Assembly: GCA_038380435.1 (NCBI GenBank)
Contig: JAWZYU010000735.1
Span: 1-64,000 of the forward strand
Direction: 5' to 3'
Origin: Ryuthela nishihirai
Lineage: Eukaryota; Arthropoda; Arachnida; Araneae; Heptathelidae
Length of the DNA stretch: 64,000 nt
The notes below the pieces were generated by a model. It saw nothing but the letters and a program-made list of their open reading frames with translations, ran no database searches and had not been told where the DNA came from. Positions 31,169 through 40,344 of the stretch are shown here, piece by piece (the first letter of the stretch is position 1; every line of letters starts with the position of its first letter). Made by a program: the position numbers and the translations under genes.

Positions 31169-31771
31169 ATGGTTTGCCTCGTCGTGCTCAAAGGTGGACA
31201 CGGCGTGGTCATTAAAAAAAGCATCCCCCGTGGCGGAGGACTTGTATTTTCGTCATCGGTTCGGCTCAGCGTCGAACAGTGGCATCGGTTGACAGATTTA
31301 TGCGATCCAATCACCTACAGTTTGATGGCTCTGAAGTTTGAAAACGGTAAATTTTGGAATGCAGTGCGGAAGGTGGAATTAGCGGCAAATCTTCCTCGAA
31401 GCCCACCATCTAACGATCGACCCCTTGAACAAGACAGCAGTGATTTCGTAAAGCTTATGGACTGTTTAAAGCGGACTTTGAAAACAGATCTCCGAAAAGA
31501 ACTGTTTACGCTGCTACGTAAGAACTGTTTCGGGTGTGAAGTGAATCATCCGAGTCAACTTCGCCATTCGTGCCTCACCATAAACGCTGAATCAGCTTAC
31601 GATTATTTCCCCGAAGTGGTAAGAAACGTTAATCTAACTGATATTGCCGTAAGTTTTGTGGAAGAATCATGTATCGAACTAAATCGTCCTGCTAATGTCG
31701 CGTTTATGTCTAAATTGAACTTTGCAACCGTACTAAAAGAGGTGCACAGTGAACTGGTATGTACGAACTAA
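31169..31771 (+). CDS. Second PC4-like domain plus Cys/His domain protein
   Basis: 200 codons from the ATG at 31,169, in phase with the preceding frame and separated from it by one TAA and seven codons. Residues 1-55 repeat the PC4-like pattern (HGVVIKKSIP, SSSVRLSVEQWHRLTDL), though weaker than in the first half. Residues 56-115 form a linker with a proline-rich patch and a charged helix. Residues 120-135 carry a compact Cys/His motif (Cys120, Cys123, His127, His133, Cys135) around HPSQ, which could bind a metal. I do not know its function. A polyadenylation signal AATAAA lies at 31,794-31,799, 23 bases after the stop. It may be translated separately, by readthrough, or be the 3' half of a broken gene. 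Confidence 0.65.
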   Translation: MVCLVVLKGGHGVVIKKSIPRGGGLVFSSSVRLSVEQWHRLTDLCDPITYSLMALKFENGKFWNAVRKVELAANLPRSPPSNDRPLEQDSSDFVKLMDCLKRTLKTDLRKELFTLLRKNCFGCEVNHPSQLRHSCLTINAESAYDYFPEVVRNVNLTDIAVSFVEESCIELNRPANVAFMSKLNFATVLKEVHSELVCTN

Positions 31772-31793
31772 ATATTAATGTGACCTTAATGTA

Positions 31794-31799
31794 AATAAA
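31794..31799 (+). terminator. Polyadenylation signal of the PC4-domain gene
   Basis: AATAAA lies 23 bases after the stop codon at 31,769-31,771 and before the palindrome arm resumes at 31,990. It is the only strong signal in the loop. Confidence 0.55.
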
Positions 31800-31989
31800 T
31801 ATGAATGTCTCTGATATTTTTGTCAATGTGATTTCTTTTGTATAGTTAACGGGGATTTTAAGGTCAGCCTTAGAAGTGTTAATATTGTTCTCTGTATCAA
31901 GACTTCGCACAGCTAGCAAGCTATGTTGGGTCGAATGTTTTATATCAGGTGTAAAAGAAAGGGATGGGAGACCAAAGCTAGCATCGTAG

Positions 31990-34900
31990 ACCGTGTGTTA
32001 AAAACAAAAATGTTGTGATATTTCACAGATGTGTTCCATGTTTAGTGATCGCTGTCTCTGTAGATTTAAAGTATAGAGTGTGCATGTAATCGCTTATAAC
32101 GAGACAATATTTCCTTTAAAAGTTGGAATATTAGTATGAACTAAAAAAGTGATGGTATATCTGATCGTTAAAATCAAACTTTAGCAGGTTAATATATTGT
32201 TCTCTAGCTAGTCGGTAGTGTGTCTCTGCTTTTAAAAACAAATACGACTTCACCCTGCTAATTGTCGTAACAGTCATCTCTCATACGATCCGTAGAAGGG
32301 ATTGTCGATGGGAGGTAAACAACGTTCATGTCTTACTATGGATCAAATATCCGAACACTATGGTTGATTACATATTCTGAAAAATATCCGCCAACGATTA
32401 CAACCTTCGTCCCTCAGAATCGTGAAGTAATTAGTACTAGCTTGCAAGGGAGGGGGTAATGTTCCATAGACAGTGTTCTTTCAGATTTCTAAACAAGATA
32501 CATGTTAAAAACGTGTGCTAACCACTTGTTCTAAGACTTCCACACTGGTGTAGAAATAGGAAGAAAAAATAACTAAACAGACATCTCCGTGTTAGATTGT
32601 AGTGAAACATCCTATCTTTTGTGCTCATAAGAATAGTATATGGAGAGACACAAGAAGGAGGTAGTTTCAGTGCAAGTATTCTGAAGTGACTGATTCACAT
32701 ACTCTTCTCAACTGAATGCCTGGTTCACACACGATTGAAATCACACACGTAAAGTGAATGTGCTGACATGCATCTTTACCAGAAATGAACGTTGTTGCAA
32801 GAAATTGTAACATGAACGTCCTAATACTTAAAAAATGAATGGTTAAACCGTGGTTACTAGCCTTCTCGGTGTTTTTCAAGACGCCGCATTCTGTCTTATC
32901 TGTTTTGAGGTAATGAATGCTAACGTTACGGTCAGATGCCTCGCAACAAGAAATACATGAATGTAAATGTTATGGATAGTGATTTTTCTAGTATTGTTAC
33001 TTAGTTTTGAGGATTCCTCTACCCGATAGATGGTTAAATGCGGAAAATCACTTTTTTACTGTTTCTTAGCTGCTACATGAAATCTTTTAACATTTGTGTT
33101 CGAAAGAATAGAGATATGAACCGATTTGCATTCGCCTTGTACCGGTTCTGCTAGTACGAGCAATAACATCGCTGCTGGTCCGCCCCCCATCGGTGCAAGC
33201 ACTGGTCCAACCCTTGACATAGGTTGAGCAAACTCAAAAAACTCCGTTGAACTACAAAAATAAGATTAATATCGGTTCGGGGAACGCTTAGAATCGCGAG
33301 GTGTTATGGTATGTAGAGGCGTAATGCTCCATAGACAGTGTTGAAATAGGGAAAAATAACTAAGCAGACATCTCCGTGTTATGTTGTAGCGAAACATCTT
33401 ATCTTTTGTCGAAAGACTTGTGTTTGCAGCTGCGCAAACGTACCGTGGTAAGAAATTAGTTTAACCTTATGCCCGACAGCTGAATGTCTGAATCTTAGTT
33501 CGACGGCACAAGAGGGTTACGAAAAATTCGAGTGAAACTGGTTTTAGATATAATTTGCTCTCGAGAGTTTTTTCCTAATTGCAAAGGGGGTAGGCGTGAA
33601 GTCAGTGAACGCAAAGCTAAGTCGCATCTGGCTTCCCCAACTTTTCACGGAAATACTATAAACAAAAGCACCTGTTCAGATTGTCTTTCGTTCGAGTCAT
33701 ATTTCATGCAGTCAGCATTGACTGTTCACGCTTTTCCCCTCACACTTTAGGAAATGGAAGCTTCGTTCATGTAAAAGTGCATTCGACATATCTTTAAAAA
33801 AATATGCAACTAGCTGTCTTAACAGTTATCATTCACACGACATAGGCGTTCGGTAACATTCGTGTCTTACTATGGATCTCAAACCTTGACTTTGTTAGAA
33901 GTAACTAACCTACTGTCTATGGCCGGAGTGGACAATTGTTTTCATACACTTCGTATGCATATTGACGTGGCCGTCCTAATGGAAAATACGAGACGAATCT
34001 TCGGTCGCGCTCGGGGAGGATTTTTCTGTCTTGGCGGGCAACAAAAAACTCTTAGCGGGCCGAATGCGACCCACGGGTCGCTATTCACGCGTCCCTGGTC
34101 TATGGGAGCAGATGCTGACTATCGTAACTTGTGACTGTATCGGCTATGGTAAAGTATTGGGTAGACTATTGTGAGATTTTCGTCGTGATTCTTTAGCATT
34201 AATAAATTACGAATACGGAATCACTTAAAATCGATTTTATTTTCGTAATATAATTATCTACTTTGGGCGTATGATTTATTAGAAAGATAGGGAAGATGAA
34301 TCCGTGATGAACTCTCTTGTGAACGCATACCTAATGAGTGTTTTACGAATCTGTGGAGTGCATCTGAAAATTAAAGCTGCGACACTGAAGCAAACTGAAT
34401 TTTTCATTCTAAATGCTTACTCAGTCTATGGATAGTTTGTCGGGGTAATGACAAGTCTGATGCGTAGACACTTTGATTAACGAATGTGAGAAAAAGTCCT
34501 TGTGATCCGTCCAGAATTAACTCAGAACATTGTGTGGCCAGACCTTTACAGATTTGATAATTTCTCGGGGGCTGTGATAGTGAGCGATGGGTCCCTGTCA
34601 ATCTCTGTACACAAGTCCATTCACTGTTTTAATGACTTTTTTAGTTCTTCATTGTCAATGGGATTTGTTTTTTAGTGTGGATCACCCTTTGCGGCGAAGT
34701 CACCAGTGTTCCACAGAAACGGTGTATTATTGCGGCTGGAAATAAAAAAAAGATAGCATTCAACAGGAGCTGACCACCGCTCCTCCAGTGGCCTTTGTAC
34801 GTTATCAGCGCGTCGTGCAGATCACATAGAGCGGGAGTGTCGAAACGAGGGTTGAAGCAGTAGGGTGGGGGGGGGGCGAACATTTCAGGCGCTGGTCAGA

Positions 34901-35575
34901 GCACATAGGGAAGAAGTATTTTCGTCTATCACTCCCGTTGCATATAAAATTTCATCGGATTAGCGTAGACAAGTTGGGAGCGATGCGCTCAAGTGAGACT
35001 TATTTTTTTTATAGTTGAAGTATTTGCTAAAACTAATGTCCCCCTACCCTCATCAACGTGTATTAGCGATGGAACTAAAGTTTTTATGCAACGTACTTTT
35101 AACATTCTTACTTTCTACCTCGTACAAAAAATATTTTTTTCACTAGTAAATTGGGAATGGTGGGGGCCGCCTCTGGACTTTAAAAATTCCGAGTACTTAA
35201 ACACGGATCAAGGGTGTGAGCGGGTTTTCACAATGTAAAGGCAGCGCTCCTGAAGCTGTACAGATCCAAGATTCATTCGTCAATTAAAGTGTGTGCTTCC
35301 CCGTTTGGAATAATTTCGTAGGGCTTAACCGTTTGTCAGTGAAAAGTTGTCCGGGTCCTCAATATTTTTCATCATGACATCAGAGTTTTTGTTTTCTTTT
35401 ACCCATCGACATTTTTTATTTTCTGCGGAGCTGTTACTGCGGGGTAGGGTTTCTTCTAGTAAAAAATGAAACAACCAGTAATTGCTAGGACTAAAAGAAA
35501 TAAGTGTTGGTTATAAAAAATACGTACATGAAAAGACTGTCGGTGTAAGATCTAAATTTTAAAAGTGGAGAGGGA
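31990..35575. repeat. Inner inverted repeat, right arm of the palindrome
   Basis: Reverse-complement partner of 26,870-30,506. Small differences such as homopolymer lengths and single bases show it is not an exact copy, which argues against an assembly artefact. Confidence 0.9.
33923..34097 (+). mobile_element. hAT-derived MITE in the right arm, 175 bp
   Basis: The mirror of 28,387-28,561, with the same length and the same 8-bp flanks in reverse (gtctatgg at 33,915-33,922 and 34,098-34,105). Because the insertion site is identical, both arms descend from one arm that already carried the MITE, or one arm was copied onto the other later. Confidence 0.8.
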
Positions 35576-37199
35576 TCCTGCCAGAATTAGGCATCTACAG
35601 TAAAATGAACTCCGAAGATTGTACATTCAGACCTCTGTTCATCTTTGATAATTTTCGCAAGCATCGAGGGTTATGATAGAGAAAGCAAGCTTGAAGTGAG
35701 AACGTATAAGGATGTTAATACTATCGCCTAACAAAAGACGCCTGGGATATTGCTAAAGATTTTCGTATTTTTCCACGGAATTATACGGTGCACATCTTTT
35801 CTAATGTCCGAGGTCGAATTCTATTTTTCCTGAGTCGAACCATAACCTTTTAACTCATATTGGAACTAAAGTTTTTTACGGAAACGCATGAATTCTATTT
35901 TTAGCATTCCGCCACATAGATTTAGCACTTCTCCGAGGAGTCGGTCATAAGGTGTGTCAACTCAATTTTAAGTGATCTAATAAGGTTCCAGCTATATTTC
36001 ATAACCTAAAGGACATCTGCAGAGAATCGGTATTAATCCCAATAATATGGAAAAAGCAACAATCTCCCTTTGAATTTCATAGATTCCTATTTTTAAGTGC
36101 GTCTATCAGCAGAAGAATTCCTTCTGTATTTCGAGAGGAAACAGTAATTATTTAACTTTCCCATTAGGTTTTCGGACGGACCCGCCACTCTTCTCAAAGA
36201 CGCAGCATTCCACCGTTGACCTTTGCACACCACCCCACTTGTTGCTATGGTTCACCAGATCACATGGGGATGAGTGTACAAGTTGTCGAAACGGGTTAGA
36301 AGGTCGTCTCTCTTGTAAGCAGTAGGCGCGATCAGAGCATACATGTCAGTTAAGCGGTTTCGTTTGCTAAATTTTGGCTATCAGCCCCGTTGCATATATT
36401 TTTTCAGTGGATTAGTTGAGGTAAGTTGAGAGGGTGCGTGAAGCAATGTATTATTTTTATAGTCGAAGTTTTAAACTAATGTTCCCCTACTCCGTTAATA
36501 TGCATTCATGATGAAAGTTTTTTAGCATTCTTACTTTCTATAACATTCTACCTCGTACAAAAAGTTATTTTTTACCCGATTTCATCAGCGTGATGAGACA
36601 TACGCTCGCACGCAAACGATGGGAGAGACGATTTTTCTTCGGTGTTGCGTTACTGCGTGGAAACACAGATATCTGACGGCACCAACCCGATGGAGACTAA
36701 TACGCTCAACTCTTGAAGGTTTAGGGCGCATAATTTCAAAAGTCTACATGCGGTGCATTGAAACCTATCATAAAGGGTTGTGCAGAGAACCGTCTCCGGA
36801 CTTGGGAAAATATCGAGTCCGAAATCCACGATAAAGAGTGCCCGTGAGTTTTCACGATGTAAGACAGCGCTCCTGAAGCAGCACAGATTCATTCGTCAAT
36901 TTGATCCCACGTTTGGAATTTTTTATTTTCGTAGGACTTAACCATCTGTCAGTGAAACGTTGTCCGGGGTGAGGATCCGAACACGGAGTCTATTAGGTCG
37001 ATCCTATCACTCCTCAATATTTTTCATCACGACGAATAAAATCAGATTTTTTACCCATCGGCATTTTCTGCGGGACAGTCTTTTAAAAATAGTTACTGTG
37101 GATAGATCTAGTAAGCGACAGTCACGGAGTTAAAAGAAATAAGTGTTACTGAAACGGACTTAAAATACGTAAGTTATAAAAATACGTATATTAATGTGA
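35576..37199. repeat. Right-arm-specific segment with an internal duplicate
   Basis: This replaces the left-arm segment that carries the 110-codon gene. The part from about 36,360 to 37,100 is a diverged, broken second copy of 34,900-35,500, in the same orientation (compare TTCCCCTACTC near 36,483 and AGCGCTCCTGAAGC near 36,866). The rest, 35,576-36,360, shows nothing recognisable. An ATG frame of 71 codons at 36,619 is not conserved elsewhere. Confidence 0.65.
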
Positions 37200-38633
37200 A
37201 AGGACTATCGGGTTTTGGTGTAAGAAATACATAGAAAAAGATAGTTATAAAGACTGCTGGGTCTGAAATGTCTGACCCGCATCTAAGCCACAGCACGTAC
37301 ACGGTATAGTCCTGGAATCCACAGAGCGATGGACGATTTTTTTTTTTCCGGTGAAACACATCTACAGAAAATTGATTTTTATTTCGACCGTGGAGTGATT
37401 TTAATAAAGGTGAGGAATATTTTGACGAGTGTTTAATTACTAGGGAGTTTAATAGCTGGGAATTTTAATTATAAGAAAATCGTTTAACCGTCTTGGTGGA
37501 ATAAATACAGCTTTGCGAGTTTGATTTACAATTTGAGATCCGCATTCAAAAGCGTTCAGTGGTAGTGTTGGTTTTGATGTAAGAAATACATAGAAAAAGC
37601 TAGTTATAAAGAATGCTAGGTTAATGTCTGACCCGTTCGACACGCATCTAAGCCACAGCATGTACACGGCATAGTCCTGGCATCCACAGAGCGAGGGACG
37701 AATTTTTTTTTTCCGGTGAAACACATCTACAGAAAACCGATTTTTATTTCGACCGTGGAGTGATTTTAATAAAGGTGAGGAATATTTTGACGAGTGTTTA
37801 ATTACTAGGGAGTTGATTAACGGAGTTTGAAAATTTTTCCACTGCAGACGTGTGTTCTAAAAGCAGATTTAACATGTCATCCCTACGAATAATTTAAACC
37901 ATTATTAATTTCACTCTATGGAAACAGTAAGAGTAAAATGAGTTTCAACTGTAGGATGATTTTTAATAGAGGTAAGGGAATTTTGATGAGTGTTTAATTA
38001 CTAAGGAATTTTGTATCATTCCATCCTGTACAATTATTCTAAGACCAGTCAATCGTTCCATGCAATTATTCTGAGACTTGCATCAGCCGAGTGAATGAGT
38101 GGGGCCTTAAAATGGTCAACCAGAGGGCTTAAAATATAGGTAGGTCGACCGTGGGGTCCGAAAACGAGAAATTAGAGTGAAAATAAAGGGTTTTTGGGAA
38201 AATAGTACTTCTCACTGTCAACAGATGGCGCCACTGAGGGGAAAGGGGGGTGAAAGGGGTTTAATAAAGGGGGATAGCTTAAAATATAGGTAGGTCGACC
38301 GGGGGGTCCGAAAACGAGAAATTAGAGTGAAAATAAAGGGTTTTTGGGAAAATAGTACTTCTCATTGTCAACAGATGGCGCCACTGAGGAGAAAAGGGGG
38401 GTGAAAGGGGGGTTTAATAAAGGGGGAGGAATTATTAATTATTAATAAAGGGGCGTGGTCGGTTACGTAATGATTATGTAATGATTATGTAATGATTATG
38501 TCATATTACGTCATAGGGGCGTGGCCTGTTACGTCATAGGGGCGTGGCCTGTTACGTCATGGGTGGTGGTCGATGACGTCATAGGGGGAAAGCACTGTGC
38601 AAAGAGGAATCGGTATGGTGTGACTAAACTACT
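37200..38633. repeat. Outer inverted repeat, right arm of the palindrome
   Basis: Reverse complement of 23,981-25,935, with one full and one truncated copy of the 722-bp unit instead of two. The terminal 200 bases hold three GGGGCGTGG boxes, several TTACGTCA words and a perfect TGACGTCA at 38,574-38,581. Confidence 0.85.
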
Positions 38634-38639
38634 GACGTT
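38634..38639. repeat. Target-site duplication, right
   Basis: Second copy of gacgtt, followed by TCAGGCTCATCCGTGAACAA, which continues the target module interrupted at 23,980. Confidence 0.9.
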
Positions 38640-39665
38640 TCAGGCTCATCCGTGAACAACTGTGATTACGTCCTTTTTAAGGAATAAACATCAAAGTTGC
38701 TGCACTTCTGCTTGTATTTTCCATCTTGCTGATATTCATATTGCTGAATGGCATTTCGATATATTTAGATTCGATGTAGTGATTATAACAATCGGCCCCA
38801 AAGAATTTTCTTGACTCCTGATCTAACCACCGCTATTCTTTCAAACATTTTAATTACAAATAGAAAATGTTTCGTTTAAAGTATAATTAGATTTTCTCCT
38901 TGTTGCCCAATTCCAAAACGTATCCATGGGGTGCGTTATACGAAGTCAAGAATCGAAGCAGTCATCTGAAAAAGACGTTTATTACCTGTGGCTAATGGTT
39001 TTAATCTAACATGTCCTATCGTGTTACACATTGAGTAACATCGGATGCATTGTAAGAGGTCAGAATAGCAGCAACCGGATCTGCATCTACAAAATCGTCG
39101 AAGTGGGGGGGGAGTGAACACAATCGAGCCACAAAAATGCAGGGCGGGGGAAACTGGATTAATGTAGTATAACACATCCCACTCCGTTTCACAGGTTTTT
39201 AAAATTTGCTAAATACGTTAAATATTTCAGACACTCTCTTAGCCTTCCTAAAAGAGTGTGCGTGATGGCCCCTTAGGCTTCGGATAAAATATTTATATTA
39301 CCAAGGATAGTAGATAAAATCTGTAGAAACGTGTGCAAATATTAGTGCATTATTAATAGACGACCTAAGAGAAAAATTACATTCGATAACGAGAAAAAGC
39401 TAATTTGAAAATTCAACGAGGATATTTTAAAGAGAAAAAATTGATTTAGGTAAAGTCACAAATTAAAGAAAAATTTATTTTATTACAATGAAGCGATCTT
39501 TCTGCTGACAGAGCAAACAAGTGGAAAAAATTACTTGGCTGTTGCGTAAAAACTTGAATTAAATGTGTGGAATTTCTGTCGTGGAAATCACCAAGTCTAC
39601 AGAGTAAAATGTAAAGGTGAGACGTTGATTAATAAAGTAAATAGACTTTCAATAATAGCGTAAAT
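38640..39665 (-). repeat. Composite module segment, first copy (right of the insertion)
   Basis: This continues the module broken by the giant element. It matches 43,486-44,540, and in reverse 51,930-53,035 and 60,920-61,960. It includes a pyrimidine/purine-rich patch near 39,100 and the GTGTTACACATTGAGTAACATC words. No protein was recognised. Confidence 0.75.
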
Positions 39666-39669
39666 TCAC

Positions 39670-40255
39670 CTCCCTTGACACCAGAGAGTGGACGTTTGCA
39701 AAGGAGTGCATTATGTCCGACTCTGAGTATCAAGATACTGCTGGATATGTGTGGCGCAAGCCCAGCTTGAAGGTCAGATCGAGACTCCTCCTGGCTACCC
39801 TATACCAATGCCCAACCTATGTGAACGACTGTGACCAGAATTTCACGGGAAAATTCGTACAGAGACCACTTTAATTAACAGGGTGGTAATGGCGGTATAA
39901 ACCGGGAGACAAACAGAGGGAGCAAGAGAGAGAGGCCCACATACACTTCGAGGGGAGAGATGCTCAGATAGACTCCGAGAGATAGGGAGATTTTCAATAC
40001 ACACCGAGAGCGAGAGAGATACATCGAGATGCGAGCTTACAGTCCGAGAGCCAGGAAGGACGAGAGCTGTCATGCCGCTGGAGCACTGAATCAACGGGTT
40101 TTGCTGCAGACCATTAGCACCTCCCAACTAATGAAGAGACCTAACCAGACGGGGTTCAGCTGAAAGGAACGCACCACCCGTAGTCGACATGGAACAACCA
40201 CAGGACGCTTCAGCCGGCCCCTCGACGGCATCTGTGAATGAATAAGGTACGAATA
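39670..40255 (+). other. GA-rich, GC-richer insertion; possible retroelement leader
   Basis: Unlike its surroundings, this is richer in G+C and purines, with many GAGAGA words. An ATG at 40,190 opens a short frame, MEQPQDASAGPSTASVNE, whose Pro/Ala/Ser-rich composition resembles the start of some LTR-retrotransposon gag proteins. It stops after 18 codons. No long terminal repeat was found. The other module copies lack this segment. Confidence 0.35.
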
Positions 40256-40344
40256 CCGCTTCTCCTCTGGTTAAAAATTATAGTCGCATATTAGTTAAAT
40301 TATGTTTCTTCACAGTGCCTAGTAGTATAATTCCAGTGTGCATA

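Larger units (their letters stand above)
23981..38633. mobile_element. Giant palindromic element with Maverick-like ends, 14,653 bp
   Basis: The ends are AGTAGTTTAGTCACACC and its reverse complement. They start 5'-AG and are flanked by a 6-bp target duplication, both known Maverick/Polinton hallmarks. The arms are inverted copies. An outer part (23,981-25,935 with about 37,200-38,633) and an inner part (about 26,870-30,506 with 31,990-35,575) align. A middle part differs between arms. The 1,483-bp loop (30,507-31,989) is single-copy and holds the PC4-domain gene. No DNA polymerase B, integrase, ATPase, protease or capsid gene was recognised, so it is probably non-autonomous. Assignment to Mavericks rests on ends and target size only. 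Confidence 0.85.

Noticed and set aside
36619..36834. 71-codon ATG frame in the right-arm-specific segment
   Set aside because: No conservation in the related segment and no recognisable domain. It lies in a rearranged stretch.
23981..38633. The palindrome as an assembly artefact
   Set aside because: The arms differ by small indels and by a large non-matching middle part. The flanks show a target duplication with independent empty sites in the same window.
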